Part shown: positions 30,676 to 43,500 of the stretch, piece by piece
Layout: every line of letters begins with the position of its first letter
How positions within the stretch are numbered: the stretch's first letter is position 1
NCBI GenBank assembly: GCA_023897205.1
Contig: JAHWDD010000004.1
Span: forward strand, 4,650,001 to 4,714,000
Direction of reading: 5' to 3'
DNA: 64,000 nt
Source: Exophiala sp. HKRS030
Taxonomy: Eukaryota > Ascomycota > Eurotiomycetes > Chaetothyriales > Herpotrichiellaceae
Translations under genes and position numbers: made by a program
The notes under the pieces: model-generated
What the model was told of the DNA's origin: nothing
The model's input: the letters and a program-made list of their open reading frames with translations, nothing else
Databases searched by the model: none

Positions 30676-32898
30676 ATGAAAGGCTTCAGGCAAAGAGTGG
30701 TACGTATCTCCGACGTTGTTTTTCCCGATCAACCCAGCTTCTCCGGCCTGCTTTTCCCCCGCTCCAGTGCTCCAGCTCACTGATGTCCAGCACGAGCAGT
30801 TATCGAGAGCGAAAGATTCGAATAAATCCTCCAAGAAGAAAGACTCGTCTTCAGGCACCGCGTCTCCTCTCTCCTCCTCGACGACGCTTCCCGGCGCCGA
30901 CTCCCGATCCCCAAACGCCTCCAACGCGGCAACGCCCAACTCATCCTCAACAAATGTCAGTGACATCCGAGGGAAAGGGCCCAATAACGAAGGCGGGTTG
31001 AGCACCCATGGTAATACGCTACATCACACTGGACACGGTCAAGGAACAGGTGTTGGAAGTCAACATTTTATGTCCCAGGGTGCTAGTCATGGCCCTGGTG
31101 GGCCAAACACACCTGGACGCCAGGGAGGTCACATTGCGCCCAGCGTGATAATCAGCCCGAGCGCTCCTCACATCCCTGGACCAGGTGCTACTGAAACGAT
31201 GCCTGGTGACCTCGCTCCGCCGAAGGCAGGCCAGAAGTCATTGCTCTTCGACCGATTACAGACTACACCGAAGGACGTCCCAGAAGGCGTACGAACCCCC
31301 AAGCGACAACATTCTTCACGCTTCGACGTTTCCGACCAAAGAGCACGAGACCTTGAGAAACTACCGGGCTTCCATGAAGTTCCTCCGAACCGGCGGCAGG
31401 AATTGTTCATGCAGAAGATAGATCAGTGCAACATCATATTCGACTTCAATGATCAGACTGCGGACATGAAGTCGAAAGAGATCAAGCGACTCGCCCTCCA
31501 TGAGCTCCTGGATTACGTCGCCAACAACAGGTCTGTCATCACGGAGCCTATGTACCCTAAAGTGGTCGAAATGTTCAGCAAGAATCTCTTTCGCCCAGTG
31601 CCACCGCCAGTCAACCCACAAGGAGAAGCGTTTGACCCAGAAGAGGACGAGCCTGTCCTCGAAGTGGCATGGCCCCATATTCAGGTGGTTTATGAGTTCT
31701 TCTTACGATTCATCGAAAGCCAAGATTTCAATACAAATATCGCGAAGGCATACATTGACCATCACTTTGTCCTTCAGCTACTTGAACTATTCGACTCGGA
31801 GGATCCCCGAGAAAGGGACTTTCTCAAAACCACACTGCACCGCATCTACGGCAAATTTTTAAACCTTCGATCTTATATCAGAAGGTCTATCAATAATGTC
31901 TTTTTCCAGTTTACGTACGAGACAGAGAGGTTCAACGGCATAGCCGAGTTACTCGAAATTCTGGGTTCAATCATCAACGGCTTTGCTCTACCCCTCAAAG
32001 AAGAACATAAGCTGTTCCTAACAAGGGTTCTTCTTCCCATGCACAAGGTCAAAAGCCTAAGCATGTACCATCCACAATTGGCATACTGTATTGTCCAGTT
32101 TTTGGAGAAGGATGCGGCCTTGACAGAAGAGGTATTGTCTACATGTCGAAGACCCATTCACCGTTATTGACGATGTCCCAGGTTGTTCTCGGTCTCCTTC
32201 GTTATTGGCCCAAGACCAATAGTACTAAGGAGGTCATGTTCTTGAACGAAGTAGAAGACATTTTTGAGGTTATGGATCCTCAGGAATTCGCCAAAGTCCA
32301 AGAACCGCTCTTCAATCAACTAGCCAAATCCGTGGCTAGCCCCCATTTCCAAGTAGGACCAATACTGTTCTGAGTGAATAAGTAACTTACAGCTTCTAGG
32401 TGGCAGAACGTGCATTGTACTTCTGGAATAACGAGTACTTCTGCAACCTCGTCAGCGACAATGTCGAGACCATCCTGCCTATCATGTTTGCACCTCTTTA
32501 TGAGAACTCTAAAGGTCACTGGAATCGGTATGTCATGGTCACCCCGATGATATGTACGTCTTCTAATTATACATAGGACGATTCATGGCATGGTCTACAA
32601 TGCTATGAAACTGTTCATGGAGATCAATCCTCAGTTGTTTGATGAATGTTCTCACGGGTACAGCGAAATGCAGAACACTGCCGACGACCGTGAAAAGGCT
32701 CGTCAAGCAAAGTGGGATAAACTCACTGAGCAAGCCAACAAAATGAAATCGGGAACTGAGAAGCCAATCTCAGCTGCAACTACTACAAAGGAGGTCGAAA
32801 CAGATGCCACACAAGACAACCAAGAGAGACTCGACGCTCTCAAGTTGCACGATGAATCTTCAGCAACAAAAACATCATCGGTACGTGGATCAAACTAG
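30676..32898 (+). CDS. PP2A regulatory subunit B56 (Rts1/Par1 homologue)
   Basis: Five exons (30676-30699, 30800-32131, 32182-32352, 32400-32527, 32577-32898) encode 658 residues. The first exon is only eight codons, MKGFRQRV. The acceptor for exon 2 could also be 9 nt upstream in the same frame. An N-terminal disordered region of ~185 residues, rich in Ser, Gly and Pro, precedes the B56 HEAT-like core: [27 protein letters not shown], then [28 protein letters not shown] in pieces, [27 protein letters not shown] and [21 protein letters not shown]. The subunit targets protein phosphatase 2A to substrates in mitosis, cytokinesis and stress signalling. The last codons contain GTACGTGG, a good 5' splice site; if used, the protein would end four residues earlier after a second 3' exon. 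Confidence 0.9.
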
Positions 32899-34578
32899 CT
32901 TCGACCAGACAGCATGCAAACTCGTCCCCTGCTTCCACTTCCCATACTATCCTTCCATTGGCTAAGAGACCATCGTCTTATTTTAGTGACCTTGATGGCT
33001 GTTTCTAACAAGCACTCGAGTAATCAGAGACGCCGAGCAGATTCACATGGAGGGCAATCCAAGTCTCGGAGGTCTAACAGTGGTTCGGAAAACAAACCAC
33101 GACGGCATCGGACTCATTCGAGCGGGTCGGTCGATATTCATCACCGAACAGTACATCATGCCGCGCGACACGGAAGCACGCTGTCCCATTGATTTTGCTA
33201 TGAGCCGGGGTCACGCTTTGACATTTTGACGACCTGTTTGGATCTTGAAATGCCAATGTGAGCAAGCGTTGACTTTCATAGAGTTTTGTGTACATCTCGC
33301 GCAATCAGTCGCCGATGACTGGTACAATGTCTGATGATGCGGATATTCTGCGTTGGCTTTTGGGAATAGTGGTTGCAAAGTAATAGAGTAGGAGGCCTGC
33401 ATAGTTGCCTCTTCGGAATGAAGATAACGAGCAATGCAGTCAAAGGACGAGTTCTAAAGCCAATGCATCCTGGATGAGGTGGACGGTGTTTGATTGAGAT
33501 GGAGACTATTCCACTATGACTTTCTGCTATTTCCTGGAGTTTCATGGGTGCACTCACCGCTTCTCGGTCCTACCATGTGAAATCATACTTCCAAAGAGGG
33601 AGGAGAGATTTGCACGACGCCTATCACGAAAGCTATCTTCTTGTTACCAACGATTCCTATCCTCGCTGAATACCTGTGACCAACGTCAAGTGGGGTGCGA
33701 TCACACTGTCACACTCTTTGCCCTTTGTGAAAACTCCCAGTTGCAGCTTTCCATGTACGATCCTCCCTAGAACAATGGCCTTTGCGTTCCCTTGGCGACG
33801 TTTATAGTCTCTAGTATCGTGTCGATGGTATGCCAGTGTCCAATTTTAAAATATAAGTCACCGCACGTGAAGTCCAATATCTTTTTTAGACTACACCGGA
33901 CAGCGCTCTGCAGTGATCAACCGAAATCTTTCTTGTCATCTCGAATACTTTCGGGCTTTCATTTGGCTCGTGCGTACCAGGGAATTGTGGTCAACAAGCG
34001 CGAGGAGGATGGAAAGTACGGAGTACACAGGTAAGCATAGGAGAAAATGATTGTCTGACAACTCAATCCGTCACTGTCGTAGTGATACACTGTCTCTGGT
34101 TGGTCAATTGGAACAAGTAAATGTCAGACAACTCTGCTTTCTGGGAGACCTGAATGGCTGAAAGTAAGTGACTGATGTTCACGCTATTCCCTTTCAAGAT
34201 ATAGCGTCATTTGGATTTGGCTCGCGACTCTCCCGCATTCGCGATTGCGATTCTTCCTCTCGGTCTCCAATTGTGCAAAAGAACCAGACAATATCAAAGG
34301 CTCCCTTCAAGCCACGAGGCACTTCGCCCATTTCTACCCTTTCTTTCTTCCTAAAGTGCATAGAAGTTGGCCGAGGGCAGTTTCTACATAATCTTATTCT
34401 TGCACTTCGACGTTCTCTACCCAATTGATACGCCGACCATTTTCTTCCTCTTCCAAATGCCAATGGGTCTTTTGAGTCTCGAGCCCTTATGAAGACGCCT
34501 CAGGATCCTGGCGCAGTCCATACTCGATCTCTCTCCTACCTGGTGTAGTCAGAGTGGCCATCGGGATCATCTTGCAAC
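32899..34578. other. Intergenic region between B56 and TRA1
   Basis: 1.7 kb with no supported gene. A GTACGGAGTAC motif lies at 34016-34026. A possible 3' exon of B56 containing only a stop codon would lie near 32988. Confidence 0.5.
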
Positions 34579-37500
34579 ATGGACGCCTCCCAGAAAATTG
34601 AATTTTATGCTACGAGGCTTTCAGATCCAAAGACAGGCAAGTTGTCTTCTTGGGCGGCTTCACGTACGACTATACTAACTCGCATGCTTTGACAGACACG
34701 AAAGTAAAGGCCAATGTAGCCACTGATCTACGCGATTCCATCGAGACTTTGTGCTCTCCTCCAGCGGTTTTCACGAAGTTCCTGTCCAAACTTTGGCCTG
34801 TGTTCAAGAAGATACTCGAAGGCAAGCCAGACTTCAACCCTACCTCCTTTGAACACATCCTACGGAACCAGATCCTTGAGATCCTCCATAGACTCCAGCA
34901 TGGCCCGCCTGAAGTTGAACCTTATGCGCTGGACATGGTTGATACATTGATGGAACTGGTGCGGGTTGAGAATGAGGACAACGCAGTTCTGTGTTTGAAG
35001 ACAATCATGGATCTAGAGCGTCACCAGCAGCAAGCGACAGTCTCTAAAGTTCAACCATTTCTGGATCTGATTCAAGAGATGTTTGAGATGATGGATCAGG
35101 TTGTTCGTGACACCTTCGACTCACCGCCGCCTCATTCCCAGGGTTCCTCCTCTACGCCCAATCCCCCCGGCCAGAACCTACAGTCCCCAAGACCTGGGTC
35201 TCCAGCGACCACTGTGTCAGATCCAGGCACTGAAAAAAGAGAACATCATCCATTGGCGAAGGGCATGCATTCTTTCAAAGTCCTCTCGGAGTGTCCCATT
35301 ATCGTGGTTTCGATATTCCAAGCCCACCGAAATTCAGTTCCAGCCAATGTCAAAAAATTCGTCCCATCTATAAAGGGAATTCTTCTACTACAGGCGAAAC
35401 CACAGGAAAGAGCACATGCTGAAGCTGCGGCAAACAAGACCATATTCACAGGAGTTTGCAAGGAGATCAAGAATAGAGCTGCGTATGGGGACTTCATCAC
35501 GGCGCAGGTCAAAACTATGAGTTTCCTGGCATACCTCTTGAGAGTCTACGCGAATCAATTGACGGATTTCCTACCCTCCCTCCCCGCCATCGTGGTTCGC
35601 CTGCTTAAGGATTGCCCGCGTGAGAAGTCCGGAGCCCGGAAGGAATTACTTGTTGCGATACGTCACATCATCAACTTCAACTATCGCAAGGTCTTCTTGA
35701 ACAAGATAGACGAGCTGCTGGATGAACGTATTCTGATTGGCACCGGTCTAACAGTGTACGAAACTATGCGACCTTTAGCATACAGTATGCTTGCCGACCT
35801 TATTCACCATGTCCGGGATTCGCTCGATCGCAATCAGATCCGCAAAACGATTGAGGTCTACACGAAGAACCTTCATGACAACTTCCCTGGCACGAGCTTT
35901 CAGACTATGAGCGCCAAGTTGCTTCTCAACATGGCTGAGAGCATCACTAAATTGGACAACAAGGAAGATGCGCGCTATTTCCTCATAATGATCCTTGATG
36001 CCATAGGCGACAAGTTTGCGGCGATGAACTATCAGTATAACAATGCTGTCAAGTTGAGCAAGCAATACATCGAGAAATCAAAGGACATACAGCCAGAAAT
36101 GTATATGGATGACAAAAACGAAGTGCCAGACTGGGACGAGGTAGACATTTTCTACGCTGCGCCCATCAAAACATCCAACCCACGTGATCGTGGCGCTGAA
36201 CCCGTTGTCGACAACAAGTTCTTGTTCAAGAACCTTGTTAATGGGCTCAAGAACATGTTCTACCAATTGAAGACTTGTAATCCTCCTGGGCTCAATGTCG
36301 ACGCAGCGAGCATTCCCATGAACTGGGCCGAAGTTTCTTTTGGCTACAATGCTGAGGAGACACGCGTGATCACGAAGCTTTTTCACGAGGGTGCTCGAGT
36401 CTTTCGTTACTACAGTGCCGAAGCCCCAACGCCTGATCTACAGTACTCTTCCCCTGTCGACTTCATGGCGAGTCATTCCATGGCTCAAATGACTCGTGAG
36501 GAAAAGGAATTGTTGGAGAGCTTCGGTACTGTGTTTCATTGTATTGACCCTGCGACATTCCACGAGGTGTTCCAAGCTGAAATCCCGTATTTACACGATC
36601 TGATGTTCGAACATACTGCATTACTTCACCTACCCCAATTTTTCCTGGCCAGCGAAGCAACTTCTCCCGCATTTGCCGGGATGGTTTTGCAGTACCTCAT
36701 GGACAAACTTCCCGAGGTCGGATCTTCCGATATAGTCCGCTCGTCGATACTGTTGCGAATGTTCAAGTTATCCTTCATGGCAGTCACGCTCTTTTCGACG
36801 CATAATGAGCAAGTCCTCTTGCCTCATATCACTAAGATCATCACACAATGTGTACAGCTGAGCGTGACAGCTGAAAAGCCGATTCATTACTTTATCCTGT
36901 TGCGTTCCCTCTTCAGGAGCATTGGTGGTGGTCGATTTGAACTTCTGTACAAGGAGATTCTTCCCTTGCTAGAAATGCTGTTGGAAACATTCAATCACCT
37001 GCTGCAGGGTGCAAGAGATCCTCATGATAGGGATTTATACGTCGAGCTTACGCTTACTGTGCCCGCGAGACTCAGTCACCTGTTACCGCATCTCAATCAC
37101 CTAATGAGACCTCTTGTGGTTGCACTTCGGGCGGGTCCCGATCTTGTTGGCCAAGGTTTACGCACACTGGAGCTCTGTGTTGATAATCTCACCGCAGATT
37201 ACCTTGATCCCATCATGGCGCCAATCATGGATGAACTGATGGCGGCTTTGTTTGAGCACCTTCAGCCACAACCCTATCAGCACTTCCATTCTCATACTAC
37301 CATGAGAATACTTGGAAAACTTGGTGGCCGAAACAGGAAGTTTCTTAACCATCCTCATGAGCTTGCTTACAAACGGTATACCGACGACGACCCTAGTTTC
37401 GATATCAGACTTATTGAGACCAGCCGTGATCGCGCCTTTCCCCTCGAAACTGGGGTCGATCTCGCAATCCGAAGACTCAGCGAGACCGCCAAGAATCCCT

Positions 37501-40500
37501 CAAAGAAATCTCTGGATCTTTATTACAAGCAGCAATCGTTCAAGCTAATCAGCAATCAGGTCAAGCTCTTGATTGGATTTGACAACCTTCCTGATGATTT
37601 TGCAGCCTTGCTTCGTCTTGAAGCCAATGATCTTGTCTCTCGACGCTTCTCTACCTACACTCACATGCTGACTCACAATGACCTTGGCAAATCAGTCCAT
37701 AAACGTCGAGAACAGGAAGAAAGCCTGAAGAAATTGCTGAAGGCTTGTTTCGCTGCTACCACCATACCCGACTTGAAATCTCAAGCTGACTCTTTCATCA
37801 CTAATGTGTCTCGTCACTTCACAATCGTCGAATTAGGACAATCCTTGTGTGATGCAGGTCGAAAGATGAAAGAGTTCGATGTCAATTCAGGGGAAGGGGC
37901 GGTACATCTCAGCACTCGAACACTGGCTGATGTGATATGCCACTGTCTGGCATCGGACAACGTCACTATCCGGGAAGCTGCAGAGACGTCTCTGCTTGCA
38001 GTTGTCGACACTGCTCGAACCATATTTGGTAGTGAAGAGAGGGCTGCTAGATTGCCATTCTTCTCGCATCTAATTTCGACCTTCTGTCACAGATGTCGTG
38101 AGGTCGAATGGTTCACCAAGGCCGGTGCGACTCTCGGCATCCAGCTGGTGATCACCAAATTGGCACTAGGCAATGCCTTTTTACACAGCAAGCAGCTTGA
38201 GATTATCAGGGCTCTCTTGTTTGTCATCAAAGATACTCCACAGGAATTTCCCGCCAGTACTCGCATCATGGCCCAAGAAACGCTCGAGTTCATTCTGCGC
38301 AAAGTCTGCGTTGGACAGACCCGAGAAATGTTGGTCAATGAGAAGAGCACGATCCATGCACTTTCTGTGACGTTCAGTGTTGAACTTTCGCACATGAATA
38401 AGCATGCCCGAGAAACCGCACAACGCGCTTTCTCGACCATGGCCGAAGTGGTAGGCGTGGACGTCCACGAGTTGATCGCTCCGGTCAAAGAAAGACTTCT
38501 GCAACCCATATTCAACAAGCCGCTTAGAGCGCTGCCGTTCTTGTCACAAACTGGGTTCATCGATGCGATAACCTACTGCCTCGGGCTCGGACACGATTTT
38601 GTCCCCTTGAACGATCAGTTGAACCGTCTGATGATGGAGTCTTTGGCCCTTGCGGATGCTGATGCCGAAATCCTACATCCTAAACCTGATGAGTACAACA
38701 ATGCCCAGCTTATTGTCAATCTCCGGGTTTCGTGTCTCAAACTCCTGTCATTGGCCATGAGTTTGCCGGACTTTGCTACCGGGCCACAGAACACGAGTCG
38801 AGCTAGAATCATCACTGTGTTCTTCAAACTGCTCTACTCGAAATCCCCCGAAATCATCGATGCTGCCAACGCGGGACTGGAGAAGGTCCTAGTTCAGACC
38901 GCCAAATTGCCAAAAGATCTTTTGCAGAATGGTTTGAGACCGATTCTGATGAATTTGCAAGATTCAAAGCGACTTACTGTTGCCGGCCTCGAAGGTCTCG
39001 CTCGCTTGTTAACCTTGTTGACGAACTACTTCAAAGTCGAAATAGGTGCACGACTCCTCGAACACATGAAAGTCATCGCCGAAGAGCAGCTCCTCCAAAA
39101 GGTCTCATTTGGTCTAATTGAGCAGAATCCACAGATGAAGATTGTGACTGCGATTTTCAACATCTTTCATCTTCTCCCTTCGGCTGCTACGAGCTTTATG
39201 GCAGATCTCGTGGACAGCGTTTTAGATTTAGAGTCAAAGCTGCGCCGCACAGTGGCCAGTCCGTTTCGCCAGCCTCTTATTCTTTACCTGGACAAGTATC
39301 CCCAAGAGACATGGGCCTTCTTTCAATCACGCTTACAGGAAGAGAAATATGGAAGATTTTTCGGGCAGATACTTGCCTCCGACTTGAGTGCGAATCTACG
39401 CAAATTCGTCATGAACGAATCCGAAGCCTTGGTCAAGGCCGCCTTCGAGGCAGAAGAAGGCCAGGACGGAGATACCGCAGCAATCAATGGTATCTATGTC
39501 ATCCATTCAATCTGCTCTTCTGATGCTGCTAAAGACTGGTTGAGCGAACAGCCACAGCTTCGCGCAAAGGTGCTATCCGCAGGCCAAGAGCTAGAGGGTC
39601 GACTACGTGCGGACACTTTGCAACCTCAACAGCGACTGCGAGTTGAACAAACAGGTGACCGGGTAATGGACATTCTGACTTCTTATCTTTCATCCGCGCC
39701 GGAAGATCTCGACTTCATGATGGAGTTCTTCTCTGCGTCAGCACAAGGAGAAATCAAGACCCCACTCAAATTATCGCAATATCTATTCAACTCCATCATC
39801 ACTGATGACTCGACCCAGCGACGGTTTAACATCATTGAAAGATGCCTCGAAATTTACGCACAGAAAGCAGGATCGCAGAAAGTCAAAACATTCCTCCTGC
39901 ACAACGTGGTCAACCCAATAATGGCACGAGACATTCAGAATACTCGGCGTGAGAACAATCAAGCCGGCAGCATCAGCGACACGAAACTGTTCAACTTGTT
40001 CCTGGAGCGTTTGTGGAAGCCTGCAGCTTCCGAAGTAGGCGACGATTCATCACAGCCGGGCATTGATCACTCTCGGATGGAAGCACTACAACTTTCTTCT
40101 TTCGTTCTGAAGTATCACAAAGACGAAGTATCTGAAGATCGTAAGGATATCATCAAATACTCGTGGGGTCACATTAAACTGGAAGACGTCATCAACAAAT
40201 ATGCTGCATACGTGCTCATTTGCTATTTTATTCGATCCTACGACACGCCTCAAAGAGTTGCTGTACAAATCTACAACCAACTGCTAAAAGCCCACCAGAA
40301 CGAAGGCAAAACCTTGGTAACACAAGCACTGGAAGTTCTCGCTCCAGTCTTACCTGCCAGGATGGGAGCCAACGCGCCTGGTGACAAGAGATCTCCCCAT
40401 TGGGCCCGTCTACCACGGAAGATCTTGAACGAGGAAACCGGCAACCTTCAGCAAGTTCAGAGCATCTTCAACTTTATCGTCCGCCAACCCGACCTCTTTT

Positions 40501-43500
40501 ATGAATCACGAGAATTCTTCATCCCCACTATCGTTCAAATGTTGCACAAGATCGCTCCACCTCCTAACCCATCAAATGAGAACAAAAAGCTCGCGTTGTC
40601 CCTTATTGGCTTGATACAGCAGTGGGAGTCGAGGCGAGTTTCTGCGGGATCTCCGTTGCAGTCCACCGCTGAGCTTACACCCTCACGGAAGCGAGACTCT
40701 TCAGGCACTCCCGTTCTAGCACCTCCATCGACGAAGGAAAGGACTGAGTATCTGATTCCAATAGAGCATCGCACTCTTGTTGTGAAATACATGATTACCT
40801 TCATCACATCCTTACCCGAACGATATCCTGTTCCGGCGTCCGAACTTAAGGCTAAATCAATGCAAAAAGCTCAACAACAGCCTCTGCCGAACGAGATGTG
40901 CAAGAAAGCTGTGCAGCTGCTCCGAGATCTCCTGGCTCCGAATCTTTGGGCCGATGTCGATGTCGGCCTTTACGAAAAGCTTCTTGATCCACTCCTGAGC
41001 AGCGAAAAGGCGGACAAAGCAGATGAAAAGCAATTGACATGCATGATCAACGCGTTACAGGTCATGCGTATCTTAGTGAGCACCAAGACAGACGAATGGA
41101 TCGTCGACCACATGGAAAAAGTCCAAAAACTGTTAGAAAAGCCTCTGAAAATGGATGACCCAGAGGTTCAGGATTGCTTACATTTTGTCACCGACGACGA
41201 CAAAACCCCTCCCTTGGTTCGTCGAGTTCTTGAGGCCATCCCCACACAGCGAAGCGATGACGAAGACGCCATGGAGCTGGATTCAACCCCAACAGATTTC
41301 CCTACACGTTATTCGAAGGTGCTTATTGGGGAAGGTCTCTCGTCTGGCAATTACACATCGGCCATCAACAATTTATGGACCCTCTCCGTGGTGCGGCCTG
41401 CTGAGGTTGATGATCATATCCCTGGTGCTATGAAAGCACTGCAACAAAAGCTTGCCAAGGATCATATCAATGCCTACATCATACCACCAGGACCTCCGCC
41501 GCCGGGCTGGCGCATGGGTGAACCGCTCATGGATCCTTACGAATTCGCCCTTGGCGTGGACTTGATCAAGAAGACCATCGATATCCTCTCCTCCCGCATG
41601 GGGGACCTCAATGAACAGAGACGGCCTTTTTTGAGCGTGCTTGCTTCGCTTGTTGAGAAATCCTTCAACGTTGAAATGTGTGGTAAGGTCCTGGATATGG
41701 TTGAAAAATGGGTGTTCAACTCGACGGAACCGTGGCCAACATTGAAGGAAAAGACTGCGGTGCTCCACAAGATGCTTATCTTTGAGAAGTGGCAGAATCA
41801 GACCCTTCTTGAACGCTTCCTGGAACTGGTGATCAAGATTTATGAAGATCCCACAGTGACCAGAACAGAATTGACTGTTCGTTTGGAGCATGCCTTCCTA
41901 ATTGGAACACGAGCAACAGATGTGGATATGCGCAACCGATTCATGAATATCTTCAACCGGGCTTTGTCAAAGACGGCCAGTTATCGGTTGAACTATGTCT
42001 TGACTCTGCAAAATTGGGACACATTAGCAGACTCATTCTGGTTGAAGCAGGCTTCACATCTCATCATGGGCTCTGTGGAAATGTCGATGCCTGCGCGACT
42101 TCATCCCGAGGATGTTCGCGTGTGCCCAATGTCAAGTCTATTCATGCCTGGCCTTGTAAATCCAGAACAAGGCAAAGACGATCTCCTGATTGAGGATAGT
42201 CTAGAAGCTCTCGTTGTGGCGCAACGTCGTTTCAACCAGGACATTCAAGAAGTTAAAGTACGTGATCTCCTTGACCCGATCACCCAGCTTCAGCACACAG
42301 ATGACAGTATGGCTTATGACGTCTGGGTCAAACTCTTCCCGCTGTGCTGGTCGGCACTAAGCAGAGACGAGCGCCTCGACCTAGAGAAGGGCATGGTTAC
42401 GCTTCTTACTAGGGAGCACCACCAAAGACAGCTCAATCTACGTCCCAATGTGGTGCAGGCGCTGCTGGAAGGTGCCATTCGAGCAAGGCCGCGCTTTAAG
42501 GTGCCACCGCACGTCCTCAAATTCCTGGGCCGAACGTATGATGCTTGGTATACTGCCCTCATCTCATTGGAAGAGTCGACCGTGGACCCTCTTATTGATA
42601 CGCCCCAAGTTCGGGAGAGCAATCTGGATGCCTTGGTCGAGGTCTATGCGGGCCTTCAAGAAGATGACCTGTTCTATGGTACTTGGCGACGTAGGTGCAA
42701 GTTCATGGAGACCAACGCAGCCTTATCTTACGAACAACATGGAATGTGGGAAAAGGCACAACAACTTTGGGAGGCTGCGCAGGTCAAAGCAAGAACCGGT
42801 GTTGTCCCGTTCTCCCAAGGCGAGTATTACCTATGGGAAGATCATTGGATTATCTGTGGGCAAAAACTGCAGCAATGGGATATACTGGGAGAATTTGCAA
42901 AGCACGAAAATTTCGGCGACCTCCTCTTGGAATCGGCCTGGAGAAATTACGAAGCTTGGGCAGGAGACGAGAATCGCAACCAGCTGGATTCGATGATCAA
43001 GTCCGTCTCAGATGCCCCAACTCCAAGACGTACATTCTTCCAAGGCTTCATGGCGTTGCTACGGTACAATTCAAAGCAAGTCTCCCGCGCCGAGTTCCAG
43101 CATGTTTGTGATGAAGCCATTCAATTGTCCATCCGGAAATGGCACCAGCTCCCGAGACGACTTACAGGCGCCCACATACCCATACTCCAGAATTTCCAGC
43201 AACTGGTTGAACTTCACGATGCTAGTGTTATCTGCGATAGCTTGATGTCTACGAACGAACGTAATCTTGACAACAAGTCACAAGAAGTCAAACTCCTCCT
43301 GCAGGCGTGGAGAGACCGTTTACCAAATATCTGGGACGACATCAACGCATGGCAAGATCTCGTCACCTGGCGCCAGCATGTTTTTCAACTTGTGAATTCG
43401 ACATATCTCCCACTTTTGCCACAAGGCGGTAACAACGTCGGCAACAATTCCTATGCGTTCCGGGGATACCACGAGACTGCCTGGATTATCAACAAGTTCG

